A stretch of DNA of 64,000 nt, from contig DATAOI010000052.1 in assembly GCA_036265815.1 (NCBI GenBank), positions 124,001 to 188,000 on the forward strand. Reading direction: 5' to 3'. The notes beneath the pieces were generated by a model that ran no database searches, had not been told where the DNA came from, and saw only the letters and a program-made list of their open reading frames with translations. The position numbers were made by a program, and so were the translations under genes. The stretch comes from Gemmatimonadales bacterium (GTDB taxonomy: Bacteria > Gemmatimonadota > Gemmatimonadetes > Gemmatimonadales > GWC2-71-9). Positions within the stretch are counted from its first letter, which is position 1. Each line of letters starts with the position of its first letter. Shown here in pieces: positions 54,749-63,742 of the stretch.

Positions 54749-55860
54749 GCCAGTGTCTGGACCTCGACCGACAGCACGGCCGGAAGATCCCGTACGATGG
54801 GTGCCCAGCTATCGCCCGCGTTGGCCGAGGCGTAGACCTGCCCGCCGGTGGTGCCGAAATAGACGCCGCAGGGATCGAGCGAATCGACCGCCATCGCGTC
54901 GCGCAGCACGTTGACGTAACAGTCCTTCTGTGGGAGACCCTGGGTGAGCGCCTCCCATTCGTTCCCGCCGGTACGACTCCGGTAGACCCGCAGCTTGGCC
55001 TCCGGCGGATAGTGCTCGGAGTCGCTCTTGATGGGGACGACGTAGATAGTCTCGGGCTCGTGGGCGTGCACGTCGATGGGGAACCCGAAGTCGGTGGGCA
55101 GGTTGCCGCTCACCTCCTGCCACGACTCGCCGGCGTCGTCGCTCCGCATCACGTCCCAGTGCTTCTGCATGAACAGCACGCCTGGTCGTGACGGATGCAT
55201 GGCGATCCGGTGGACACAATGGCCGACATCGGCGTTCGGATCGGGAATGTACTGCGACCGCAAGCCCTGATTGACCGGCCGCCAGGTGGCGCCGGCGTCA
55301 TCGCTGCGGAACACCCCGGCCGCCGAGATGGCAATGAATATCCGGCCAGGATGGGTTGGATCCAGCAAGATGGTGTGCAGCCCCATGCCACCCGCGCCGG
55401 GCATCCAGCGAGGTCCCGAGGGATGGCCCCGGAGCCCGGCCAGCTCCTGCCAACTCCGCCCGCCGTCGACCGTGCGGAACAACGCGGCGTCTTCCACGCC
55501 GGCATAGACCGTGTCCGGATCGCTCAACGACGGCTCGAGATGCCAGACTCGCTTGAACTCCCAGGGATGCTGGGTGCCATCGTACCATTGGTGGGTGCCG
55601 GGAACGCCGTCGTAGGCAAACTCGTTGCCCACCGGCTCCCAGGTCGTCCCGCCGTCGTCCGAGCGCTGGAGCAGCTGCCCGAACCAGCCACTGGTCTGAG
55701 AGGCGTACAGCCGATTCGGATCGGCGGGCGACCCCTTGACGTGGTAGATCTCGAATCCGGCGAAATAGGGTCCGCTCACGTCCCACCGATCACGGGTTCC
55801 GTCCGAGGTCAAGACAAATGCGCCCTTCCGTGTACCGACCAATACCCGTACGCCGCTCAT
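54745..55860 (-). CDS. BNR/Asp-box beta-propeller protein (sialidase/sortilin-like fold)
   Basis: A 371-residue soluble propeller. Five Asp-box turns are visible: [32 protein letters not shown] and SANAGDSW. Other conserved segments are [16 protein letters not shown] near the N-terminus and [23 protein letters not shown] in part. No signal peptide is present, so it is likely cytoplasmic and not a true secreted sialidase. An AAGGAG site fixes ATG 55860. It overlaps the MoaD-like gene, a pairing seen in many genomes whose function is unknown. Confidence 0.82.
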   Translation of the reverse strand: MSGVRVLVGTRKGAFVLTSDGTRDRWDVSGPYFAGFEIYHVKGSPADPNRLYASQTSGWFGQLLQRSDDGGTTWEPVGNEFAYDGVPGTHQWYDGTQHPWEFKRVWHLEPSLSDPDTVYAGVEDAALFRTVDGGRSWQELAGLRGHPSGPRWMPGAGGMGLHTILLDPTHPGRIFIAISAAGVFRSDDAGATWRPVNQGLRSQYIPDPNADVGHCVHRIAMHPSRPGVLFMQKHWDVMRSDDAGESWQEVSGNLPTDFGFPIDVHAHEPETIYVVPIKSDSEHYPPEAKLRVYRSRTGGNEWEALTQGLPQKDCYVNVLRDAMAVDSLDPCGVYFGTTGGQVYASANAGDSWAPIVRDLPAVLSVEVQTLA

Positions 55861-56022
55861 CGATTGCTCCTTGCTGAGCCTCTGAAGAGTGTCCGTGAGC
55901 ACCGGCAGTCCTAATGTCTCGTCGAACGGGCAGGTGTCAAATCGACATTGCGATCAGGAACCGACGCAGGGGGGCCGGGGGCACCGGTCGGCCCCACGCT
56001 GACGGGGCCGGGGCAACGAGCA

Positions 56023-56028
56023 TAAGTT
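56023..56028 (+). promoter_or_regulatory. -10-like hexamer, candidate leaderless start of a methyltransferase gene
   Basis: TAAGTT lies seven bases before ATG 56036. CTGACG 18 bases upstream is a partial -35 match. No ribosome-binding site. Confidence 0.4.
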
Positions 56029-56035
56029 GCGAGCC

Positions 56036-56764
56036 ATGATACCCGAGCTGCCCCGCCTGTACGACGATCTCGCCGGCTGGTGGCCACTGCTCTCGCCGCC
56101 CAGCGACTACGAGGCGGAAGCGGCCGACCTGCTCCTCCGCCTGGACACAGCCCCGGACGCACGGCCGGCCACCTTGCTCGAGCTCGGCGCAGGCGGGGGA
56201 AGCCTGGCCTATCACCTCAAGCGCCACTTCCGGCTGACCCTGACCGACCGGGCACCGGCCATGCTGGCGGTGAGCCGGGCGCTCAATCCCGAATGCGAGC
56301 ATCTGCTGAGCGACATGCGATCGCTCCGGCTTGCCCGGGAGTTCGACGTGGTGCTCATCCACGATGCGATCATGTACGCCACCGAGCCCGCGGACGTTCA
56401 GGCAACGCTGGACACCGCGGCGCGACATTGCCGCCCCGGAGGCACGGTGGCCGTCATCCCCGACCATGTGCGGGAAACCTTCGCTCCGGGATCGGACCAC
56501 GGGGGCCACGACGCCGTGGACGGGCGAGGGCTCCGTTATCTGGAGTGGTCGTGGGACCCCGATCCGGCGGACGACACCTATCTCGTCGACTACGCCTTCC
56601 TGCTCCGGGCCGCCGATGGGACGGTCACCGCGGCGTACGACCGGCACGTGGAGGGCCTCTTCGCGCACGCCCAATGGCTTCAGTGGCTGGCCGACGCCGG
56701 GCTGGCCGCGCGCAGCTCGGTCGACCTGTTCGGACGGGAGATCTTCCTCGGCACCCGGCGGTAA
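56036..56764 (+). CDS. Class I SAM-dependent methyltransferase
   Basis: A 242-residue methyltransferase beginning MIPELPRLYDDLAGWWPLLS. SAM motif I is LLELGAGGGSLAYHL, followed by LTLTDRAPAMLAVSRALNPE. The motif IV region is FDVVLIHDAIMYA and the post-I strand is HCRPGGTVAVIPDH. The remaining beta-sheet contains YLEWSWDPDPADDTYLVDYA. The substrate cannot be inferred. ATG 56036 is preferred over TTG 56027 because of the spacing to the -10. It converges on the DUF5916 gene, 58 bases apart. Confidence 0.87.
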   Translation: MIPELPRLYDDLAGWWPLLSPPSDYEAEAADLLLRLDTAPDARPATLLELGAGGGSLAYHLKRHFRLTLTDRAPAMLAVSRALNPECEHLLSDMRSLRLAREFDVVLIHDAIMYATEPADVQATLDTAARHCRPGGTVAVIPDHVRETFAPGSDHGGHDAVDGRGLRYLEWSWDPDPADDTYLVDYAFLLRAADGTVTAAYDRHVEGLFAHAQWLQWLADAGLAARSSVDLFGREIFLGTRR

Positions 56765-56822
56765 CGAGACCTTCCGCGGCTCAGCGACCGATTTCTCGGC
56801 GGGCACTCTGATCTGCCGAGCC

Positions 56823-59081
56823 CTACCGCCTCACCTGATATGCCAGCTTCACGAAGAAGCCATCGTTCACCCGCTCCAGCCGGGACCAGTTGAACGGCCG
56901 GTCGCTCTCGAGCGAGCTGCCGTAGCCGAGGAAGGCAACCGTACCCGGCGTCGGCTCGAACGAGGCCAGAAGGTCGAGCCGCAGGCCGTTGAAGTCGGTG
57001 GCCGGCTGGGGCACGCCCGAGACGAGGAGCGAGCCACCGGTGACGGGGTCGAGGAGCGCGGCCTGGCGCTCCGAGCGATACTCCCCGATCACCCGGAAGA
57101 AGAGGGCCCGGTTTGGCTGGTACTCCAGCTTGAGGCGGGGGATGATCGAGCGGGCGAACTCGCTGCCGTCGAGGCGAAACAGCCGGAAGGCCGTTCCCGT
57201 GGCCGTGACCCGCACGGTAGACGTGGGGCGGAGATCCATCTCGCCGATCAACTGCCAGCCACGTCCCGTGGCCCCCTCTTTGAATATTGCGGCCCGCCCG
57301 CTCCGGTACATCAGGTTGGCGCCTGCCTGGCGCCACGTGGGGGTGGTGACCTTTGCCTGCCATACGAAACCGGAGAAGTCGTCGGCCGGGCGATAAGCGG
57401 GCCCCGCGGCGCTGCCCACCGTGTAGCTCGCGAAGGTGCTGTCCTGAAAGTCCACGAAGTCGCGCTCAAGGTGGCCGTTCAACTCCCACCCGCCCCGGAG
57501 CTGGAAGGTGGCATCGAATTGCTCGTTGCCCTCCAGTCCGGGCTCGAAACCGAAATGATCGTACAGCCAGATCCGTTGGGGGCCGAAGAAGACGGTGAGG
57601 TTCTCCAGCGGCGCGCCGCGGGCGCCGTACAGGGTGAAGCGGTTGTACGCGTGGGCAGTGACGACTCCACTACGGAGCCGGTTGACGAAGCCCGCCTGAT
57701 CGTCGAATCCGTCACCCAGGCCGTTCACCAGATAATTGAAGCCCCATGAGCGGCCAGTGCGGTCGAACTCGGCTTGCCAGATCGGCGCCCGGAGGGTGCC
57801 GCTATCGCTGCTGGTCCAGGACGCGCCGTACTGGAACTGGGTGTAATAGAGGCTCCAGACATAGCGAAAGTCGCCCGCCAAGACCCGGTTGTGAGCGTCG
57901 GACTGGTCGCGGTTGGTGAAGGTGACGCCGGCGATGGAGTTGCTGCCGAAGTCCCGGCGGAGACGGGTGATGTTGAACCAGGCGTCACCGGCGTCGGTCT
58001 GGTCCACCGCGGTCAGGTGGGCGACACCGAGTTGGCCGAACTTTCCGGTGAGCTTGGCCCCGGCCTTCGGGTTGAGGATCCGGCGGGTATACACCAGCGT
58101 CTGGGGCGAGCCGAAGAGCTCGATGCCTTCGAGAAAGAACGGCCGCTTCTCAGGGAAGAAGAGCGCGAATCGCTCGTTCACGGTCACCTGACCCTGATCG
58201 CTCTCCACCTGGCTGAAGTCCGGGTTGAGGGTTGCGTCGAGGGCGTAGCTGGTGAAGCCGAGGCGGAGGTTGAGTCCGGCGTCGGGGTTGATGTTCTCCC
58301 GGTCGAACGCTCCGCTCACGGCAACACGACTTCCGTTGGCCGTGGCGGTCACGAAGGGCTGGGCCTCCACCGCGACCCCACCCCTCAGGTCGTGAAGCCC
58401 GCCGATCGCGCCCTCCTGGCCGAGCAGGCTGGCGTTGGCCCGGCGTAGATTGGTCCACGCATCGACGTAGCCGGTGCGCTTGGTCACCCGCTGGACGTTG
58501 AAGCCCCAGGTCTGCGGTCCGCTGCCTGGATAGCGCAGGCTCTTGAACGGGATGCGGATCTCGACCTGGTACCCCTGATCGGTGATGCGGCCCTTCGACT
58601 CCCACGTGAAGTCCGGGTTGGCGTCGACGCTGCCGGGTATCAGGCTGCTGACCTGACCGGCGCCCTCGCTCCGGACCCCGTCGCTCTGCACGCCCAGCGG
58701 GTTCACTCCGAAGAAGAAGGCCCGCCGACGGTCGTGGAAGGTATCGATGTCCATGACTACGTGGTCGTCGTTCCCGATATTGTCCCGGTCGGCGACGGTG
58801 GCGCGGATGGCGGCTGGATTCTTATCGTGGGCGATGATGCCGAAATAGATCGCGTCCGGCGCGTACCAGGCCAGGACCTCGGTCTCCTCCTCGGCGGAGC
58901 GGCCGTCGACCGGCTGATATTGCCAGAACCCGGTCAGCCGGGTGGCTTGCGTCCAGGCCGATTCGTCGAGACTCCCGTCGATCTGGATCGAGGTCTCCAG
59001 GCGGGGGATGTTCGCGGTGGGCGACCCCTTGCCCTCGACGACGGCGCCAGGATCCTGGAGGAGCAGGAGGAGCGCGAGCAC
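56823..59081 (-). CDS. DUF5916 family protein with N-terminal CBM9-like domain and C-terminal barrel
   Basis: A 752-residue exported protein. The N-terminal carbohydrate-binding-like domain (about 25-215) shows IDGSLDESAWTQATRLTGFWQ and EVLAWYAPDAIYFGI. The rest is the DUF5916 region with FFPEKRPFFLEGIELFGSP, followed by many alternating strands ending in a typical outer-membrane terminus (GFFVKLAYQVRR). Members are predicted outer-membrane proteins of unknown role in carbohydrate or hydrophobic compound handling. The start is GTG 59081; only part of a signal sequence remains (LALLLLLQDP), so the true start may lie a little upstream. Confidence 0.85.
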   Translation of the reverse strand: MLALLLLLQDPGAVVEGKGSPTANIPRLETSIQIDGSLDESAWTQATRLTGFWQYQPVDGRSAEEETEVLAWYAPDAIYFGIIAHDKNPAAIRATVADRDNIGNDDHVVMDIDTFHDRRRAFFFGVNPLGVQSDGVRSEGAGQVSSLIPGSVDANPDFTWESKGRITDQGYQVEIRIPFKSLRYPGSGPQTWGFNVQRVTKRTGYVDAWTNLRRANASLLGQEGAIGGLHDLRGGVAVEAQPFVTATANGSRVAVSGAFDRENINPDAGLNLRLGFTSYALDATLNPDFSQVESDQGQVTVNERFALFFPEKRPFFLEGIELFGSPQTLVYTRRILNPKAGAKLTGKFGQLGVAHLTAVDQTDAGDAWFNITRLRRDFGSNSIAGVTFTNRDQSDAHNRVLAGDFRYVWSLYYTQFQYGASWTSSDSGTLRAPIWQAEFDRTGRSWGFNYLVNGLGDGFDDQAGFVNRLRSGVVTAHAYNRFTLYGARGAPLENLTVFFGPQRIWLYDHFGFEPGLEGNEQFDATFQLRGGWELNGHLERDFVDFQDSTFASYTVGSAAGPAYRPADDFSGFVWQAKVTTPTWRQAGANLMYRSGRAAIFKEGATGRGWQLIGEMDLRPTSTVRVTATGTAFRLFRLDGSEFARSIIPRLKLEYQPNRALFFRVIGEYRSERQAALLDPVTGGSLLVSGVPQPATDFNGLRLDLLASFEPTPGTVAFLGYGSSLESDRPFNWSRLERVNDGFFVKLAYQVRR

Positions 59082-59192
59082 GATCCACTGGGTTGGAGTC
59101 GAAAAGGGGCCGAATGGCGACCGCAGAGAAAATAGCGCTGCTGCAAACTACGGGAAGACTGAGGGGTGGGTTTCCTGCCTGATGACGACACG

Positions 59193-59762
59193 TCAGTGCT
59201 TGCCATGCCTTTGAAAAAGAATGTCGAACACCAAGCTCCAGGTCTTCCCCCCGTCGGTCGAGCGGTCCACCGTCTCCCGCACGGCCGCGCCCGCGCGATA
59301 CCACACACCGCGGAGCAGCGACTCAGTTCCCGCCGGCGACGTCTGGGTGGCGGTCAGCCTCATGCGATCTCCCTCGAAGCCACCGTCCAGCAGCAACAGC
59401 GTGCCGCGGTTGGTGACCCAGCTCTGGTGCCAGCGGCCCCGCGACGCGTCGTAGGTGCTGAAGCTCTCGCCCACCAGACCGTCGCTCTGCCGATAGACCT
59501 CGCGCACGGCGCAGCCGCCGAGCATCGGGGTGACCTGGTTCCGGGCCACCAGCTTGCCCGGCTCGGCGGCGTCGAAGGCGTCCCAGTCGCCGAGCCAGAA
59601 ATCGAACTGGTGAAACTCAGGAGCGCCACAGGGTGCGGCTGGTTTGCCGGGGGTGCTGTCCTGCGCCCGCCCCGCGGTCACCGCCATCGACGTGGCCAGC
59701 AGCGCGAAGGCGAGTCCGGCGCGGCATGTGGCCGCTGGGCGAACGTCTCTACGCTTCGGCAC
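59193..59762 (-). CDS. Exported DUF1579-like protein
   Basis: A 189-residue protein with a signal peptide (about 1-32, ending VTAGRAQ). The mature domain reads FHQFDFWLGDWDAFDA, then CAVREVYRQSDGLVGESFS, then SRGRWHQSWVTNRGTLLLLDGG, a pattern shared with DUF1579 and other small lipocalin-like families. Function unknown. A GTG at 59762, eight bases after the PD40 gene, is chosen as start since the frame further up lies inside that gene. It belongs to the same minus-strand run as the PD40 and HAF genes. Confidence 0.65.
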   Translation of the reverse strand: MPKRRDVRPAATCRAGLAFALLATSMAVTAGRAQDSTPGKPAAPCGAPEFHQFDFWLGDWDAFDAAEPGKLVARNQVTPMLGGCAVREVYRQSDGLVGESFSTYDASRGRWHQSWVTNRGTLLLLDGGFEGDRMRLTATQTSPAGTESLLRGVWYRAGAAVRETVDRSTDGGKTWSLVFDILFQRHGKH

Positions 59763-59770
59763 CGCTGGCC

Positions 59771-60751
59771 TCACTGAGCCAACCCGAGGTCCCGCGTCGG
59801 GATGCGGTAGATGTCTCCCTTTCCGTTGCCGATGCCCGCGACGTTCGCCTCGTCCCGTGGCACGTCGAATCGCTCGCCCAGTGGGCCCCCGTACGGCCGC
59901 GTGCTGCTGAAGTAGAGCCACTGCCCGTTGGGCGAGACACTCTGGTTGAACTCGTTCCAGCGGGTGTTGACGCCGGAAAGCGGCACCGGCCGCTGCCAGG
60001 CTCCGCCCGAGCGGCGGCTCAGGTAGAGATCGTAGCGGCCGGTGCTGTCGGAGCGTCCGAGGGCGCTGAAGATGAGATAGCTCTCGTCCGGCGCGATCCA
60101 GGGCTCCACCTCGCCTGAGGCCGAATTGATCGTGGAGCCCAGATTCTCCGGCGTGTGATAGACCCCCTTCACCCGACGAGCGACATAGAGATCGAGGCCG
60201 CCGCTGCCACCAGGCCGGTCACTCCCGAAATAGAGATCCCCGTTCGCGGCCACCGAAGGAGACCACTCGTCAGCATCAGGCAGGCTGATCGGAGGCCCCA
60301 GCCGGCGTGGCTCCGACCAGCGACCGCCGGACTCGAGCGTTGCGGTCCAGATGTCGTAGGTCTTGGAGGGCACGGAATCGCCCGGCCCCGGACGGTTGGA
60401 GATGAAAAACAGGGTGCGGCCGTCCGGCGAGATATGCGGGTCGGCGTTGCTCCACGACGTCGCGAACGCGGGTTTGGCCGGAGCCCGCCAGGGCTCGCCG
60501 GCGTCCCGCCCGGTCTCATAGATGTCGTACGCGCTGAAATCATCGTTGGCCCGGCAGAAGAGCACCAGCCGCTGGTCCGGCGAGAAGGCCATGAAGAAAT
60601 CCCACTGCCCGGTGGAGAAGAGACCGGCGCCATAGAGCTCGGGACCGGATGCGCGAGGCGTGCCCCCGAGAAGGAGTGCGACGGCTCCAAGGGAGGAGGC
60701 ACGAACGCCCCGCCGAAAGAACTGGGGAGACCACAGGGATCCAAAGCTCAT
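59771..60751 (-). CDS. Exported PD40 (TolB-like) beta-propeller protein
   Basis: A 326-residue protein with a signal sequence (about 1-36). The propeller blades carry PD40/WD40-like repeats: FSPDQRLVLFCRANDD, SPDGRTLFFISNRPG, VAANGDLYFGSDRPGG, IAPDESYLIFSALG and VSPNGQWLYFSSTRP. Such domains bind peptides or proteins in the envelope. No catalytic domain is fused. The ATG overlaps the end region of the HAF-repeat gene (1-base spacing), so they are co-transcribed. Confidence 0.82.
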   Translation of the reverse strand: MSFGSLWSPQFFRRGVRASSLGAVALLLGGTPRASGPELYGAGLFSTGQWDFFMAFSPDQRLVLFCRANDDFSAYDIYETGRDAGEPWRAPAKPAFATSWSNADPHISPDGRTLFFISNRPGPGDSVPSKTYDIWTATLESGGRWSEPRRLGPPISLPDADEWSPSVAANGDLYFGSDRPGGSGGLDLYVARRVKGVYHTPENLGSTINSASGEVEPWIAPDESYLIFSALGRSDSTGRYDLYLSRRSGGAWQRPVPLSGVNTRWNEFNQSVSPNGQWLYFSSTRPYGGPLGERFDVPRDEANVAGIGNGKGDIYRIPTRDLGLAQ

Positions 60752-61981
60752 CTATGGCTGGACCGTGATCGGAGTCGCCACAAAGGCGAGGGTATGACCG
60801 GTGGGAGCATCGAGGACCCTCCCCGTGATCTGCCCGGCATCGTTGATGTCCTGAGCGGACAGGAAGATGTCACCGTTCCCAGTGTCCAGGAAAGAGTTGA
60901 GGTCCGTCATGCCACCATTCTCGTAGAGGAAGCCGTGGGACCCGTTGAGGCCGCCAAAGGAGACACCGACCACCTGCCCGTGGGAGTTGATCGCAAGCGC
61001 TTCGCTCAAGGCGTCGCCGGGAAGCGTGTGGAGGTCCTGCGCCGTGGCGGCTCCGTTGATCCAGAGGAAGGCGTGCGCGATGAAACTGCCCAGCGGGCTC
61101 TCTCCGGGCGGATTGGAGAATCCTACGACATCGCCCTGGGCGTTGATGTCCATCGGGGTATGCCAGGTGACCCCGCCCAGATTGGGGATCTGGATCGCCC
61201 TGCCGTTCTTCTCCCAGAGCACCGCGTGAATGGCGCTGAACCGCCCGACCCCCTGGTCGCAGTCTCCCGAAATGCCCACCGCCTGTCCGGCATCGTTGAT
61301 CGCCGTGGCCGCCGAGGTCGAGTCGCCGGGGAAGGGCTGGAGCTGCCGGGTCTTGGTGGTGTTCTTCTTGGGCTCCCATACGGTCGCGCGGAACTGGAGG
61401 ACCTGCCCGTCGGTCGGCGAGCAGGTGGGATCGTGCACCGGAGTCTCTCCCCACCCGACCACCTGGCCCAGGTTGTTGACGCCGGTCGCGAAGCTGTGAT
61501 AGCCGCCGAGCGGGGGAAGTTCCCGCATCACCCCATCCGTCACGGCAAACCCGCGACAGATGAGGTTCGTGGTCGCCGGCAGAAAGCCTCCGGCCTCGCA
61601 GGCCCACGGCTCGTCCAGCGGGTCCACCAGGCTGGTGTGGGAGATCCCCACGACCATGCCCTGGTCATTGAGCCCGGGCCAGGGCACGGTGCTGCTGCTC
61701 CCGGGGCCGCCGAGCGTGCCCAGGTTGAGAATCGAGGTCTCATTCTGCCACAGCACCGCTCGCCGGGTGCCATCCGGCAGGTTGGACCAGCCCGCCACCC
61801 AGCCTTGGCTGTTGATGGCCATCCCTCGGCTCAGCGTCCCACCGAGTGACGGGAGCTTGACGACATGGTATTGTGGGGTTGCCTGGAGCTGGGACCGGGA
61901 TTCGATCGGTTGGGTGATCCGGCTTTCGCTGCCACAGCCGCCGAGGGCGGCGATCACGATGGCGCACGAGATGTATCGCAT
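60752..61981 (-). CDS. HAF repeat lipoprotein
   Basis: A 409-residue exported lipoprotein, lipobox LGGC (Cys16). It contains about six HAF repeats, which alternate a header like LPSLGGTLSRGMAINSQGWV, LGTLGGPGSSSTVPWPGLND and LPPLGGYHSFATGVNNLGQV (each shown in part) with a strand such as AVLWQNETSILN. The repeat is extracellular and of unknown function. The GGAGAAAG site precedes ATG 61981. Divergent from the Ada-AlkA gene. Confidence 0.87.
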   Translation of the reverse strand: MRYISCAIVIAALGGCGSESRITQPIESRSQLQATPQYHVVKLPSLGGTLSRGMAINSQGWVAGWSNLPDGTRRAVLWQNETSILNLGTLGGPGSSSTVPWPGLNDQGMVVGISHTSLVDPLDEPWACEAGGFLPATTNLICRGFAVTDGVMRELPPLGGYHSFATGVNNLGQVVGWGETPVHDPTCSPTDGQVLQFRATVWEPKKNTTKTRQLQPFPGDSTSAATAINDAGQAVGISGDCDQGVGRFSAIHAVLWEKNGRAIQIPNLGGVTWHTPMDINAQGDVVGFSNPPGESPLGSFIAHAFLWINGAATAQDLHTLPGDALSEALAINSHGQVVGVSFGGLNGSHGFLYENGGMTDLNSFLDTGNGDIFLSAQDINDAGQITGRVLDAPTGHTLAFVATPITVQP

Positions 61982-62154
61982 GACTTTCTCCGGTGGTGGG
62001 AACGGAGCGGAGGCCGTCCGACGGGCGGACGCTCCCGCGTTCCACCACCGTATCGAGCGCCCGAGCCCCGCGCTGGCCGCATACGGACTTCGAATCCACC
62101 GGCTGCCGGAATTGCAGGTCCGATTCCGGCCAGCCAGGCGGCTCGCGCGAGGGG

Positions 62155-62160
62155 TACATT
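62155..62160 (+). promoter_or_regulatory. -10-like hexamer, candidate leaderless start of the Ada-AlkA gene
   Basis: TACATT lies 7 bases before ATG 62168. There is no ribosome-binding site at the right distance; GAGGGG is too far upstream. No clear -35. Confidence 0.4.
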
Positions 62161-62167
62161 ATCCCTC

Positions 62168-63673
62168 ATGACCACCGCCGCCGCGCCCCTCACCTACCTG
62201 ACGCCGGATGTGTGCGAGCGCGCGCTCGACGCCCGCGACGCCCGCTTCGACGGACTCTTCTTCGTGGGCATCACGACGACGCGGATCTACTGCCGGCCGG
62301 TCTGCCCGGCTCGTGTGTCGTATCACGACCGCCGCCGGTTCTTCCAGTCCGCGGCCTCCGCCGAGCACGCAGGGTTTCGGCCGTGCCTGCGCTGCCGCCC
62401 CGAGCTGGCGCCTGGACGGGCGCTGATCGACGCCGTGCCGCGGCTCGCGCGGGTGGCGGCGCACCGGATCAGCGCGGGCGCGCTCAACGGCCGGGGGGTG
62501 ACCCAGCTCGCCCGCGAGCTGGGCGTGAGCGACCGTCATCTCCGCCGCGTGCTCGAGCGCGAGCTGGGCGTGTCGCCGGTCGAGCTGGCGCAGACCCACC
62601 GCCTCCTGCTAGCAAAGCGGTTGCTGGCCGACACCTCGCTGCCGGTGACCCGAATCGCGTATGCCAGCGGCTTCCAGAGCCTGCGCCGGTTCAACTCCAT
62701 CTTCCGCGAGCGATACCGGCTGAGTCCCAGCGCGCTGCGGCGGGGCCCCCGCGCCGGCGCGCGCCAAGAGGCACTCGACGGCCCCGCGGGCGACCTGGTA
62801 CGGTTGACACTCGCCTACCGGGCGCCGCTCGCCTGGGATACTCTGGTTGCGCTCCTCGGGCGGGACGCGCTTCCGGGCGTGGAGCTGGTCGAGGGCGGGC
62901 GCTATGCTCGTACCATACAGCTCGAAGGAAGGCGAGGCGTGGTGTACGCCGCGAACGCCGCGGGGGAGGGTCGCATGCACCTCCGAGTGGACGTCTCCCC
63001 GTCACTCCTGCCCGTGCTCATGCCGCTGCTGGCGCGGCTCCGTCATCTGTTCGACCTCGACGCCGAGCCGGTCGCGGTGGACGGACATCTCCGGCGCGGT
63101 GGACTCGGTGCGCTGGTGGCGCGCCGGCCCGGGCTCAGGATTCCAGGCGCGCTCGACGGATTCGAGGCCGCGTTCCGCGCGGTGCTCGGCGGCCGGACTG
63201 GCCTGGCCGCTTCCGGGCCGGCGCGGCGCGTGATCGAGGCGCTCGGTGAGCCGATCGATTCGGAGTATCCCGGTCTCTGCCGGATCGCGCCGGACGCCGG
63301 GCGCGTAGCCGCGGCGGGCGCACCGAGGCTCCTGGCGCTCGGCGTGCCCCGGCGGGCGGCTGAAATCCTCACCTCGCTGGCGCGCGCTCTGGCAGGAGGC
63401 CCGCTCTGGCTCGACCCCGGCAGCGATGTCGGCGCGGCGCACCGCGCCCTGCGGGCGATCGAGGGAATCGGCGAGCGGCTGGCGACCACCATCGTGATGC
63501 GCGCGATGTACTGGCCGGACGCCTTCCCCGCCTCGGACGCCGTGCTGCAGCGCGCCGCGGGCGAGGCCAACCCCCGGATGCTGCGGGCGCGAGCGGAGGA
63601 GTGGCGACCCTGGCGGGCGTACGCGGCACTCCACCTCTGGTTACACGCCGAGGGACCGGGTGCGGCCGCATAG
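62168..63673 (+). CDS. Ada-type regulator fused to AlkA-type DNA glycosylase
   Basis: A 501-residue protein with three parts. (1) An Ada zinc-binding domain (about 15-85) whose four cysteines occur in YCRPVCPARVSYHD and FRPCLRCRPE. The metal-bound Cys38-equivalent should be the methyl phosphotriester acceptor. (2) An AraC-type helix-turn-helix (about 90-190, LARELGVSDRHLRRVLERE). (3) An AlkA_N domain and an HhH-GPD 3-methyladenine glycosylase with IEGIGERLATTIVMRAM and the catalytic Asp in PASDAVLQR. There is no O6-methylguanine methyltransferase domain. It senses alkylation and repairs bases in one protein. It overlaps no neighbour. Confidence 0.93.
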   Translation: MTTAAAPLTYLTPDVCERALDARDARFDGLFFVGITTTRIYCRPVCPARVSYHDRRRFFQSAASAEHAGFRPCLRCRPELAPGRALIDAVPRLARVAAHRISAGALNGRGVTQLARELGVSDRHLRRVLERELGVSPVELAQTHRLLLAKRLLADTSLPVTRIAYASGFQSLRRFNSIFRERYRLSPSALRRGPRAGARQEALDGPAGDLVRLTLAYRAPLAWDTLVALLGRDALPGVELVEGGRYARTIQLEGRRGVVYAANAAGEGRMHLRVDVSPSLLPVLMPLLARLRHLFDLDAEPVAVDGHLRRGGLGALVARRPGLRIPGALDGFEAAFRAVLGGRTGLAASGPARRVIEALGEPIDSEYPGLCRIAPDAGRVAAAGAPRLLALGVPRRAAEILTSLARALAGGPLWLDPGSDVGAAHRALRAIEGIGERLATTIVMRAMYWPDAFPASDAVLQRAAGEANPRMLRARAEEWRPWRAYAALHLWLHAEGPGAAA

Positions 63674-63742
63674 CTGGCGACTGCGTCTCCTGCGCGTCCA
63701 CGGGATCTACACCACCCGGATGAGCTCCCTGAGATCCGACGA

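Noticed and set aside
54745-55860. Reading the BNR protein as a secreted sialidase
   Set aside because: No signal peptide and no sialidase Arg triad could be identified; only the Asp-box propeller is supported.
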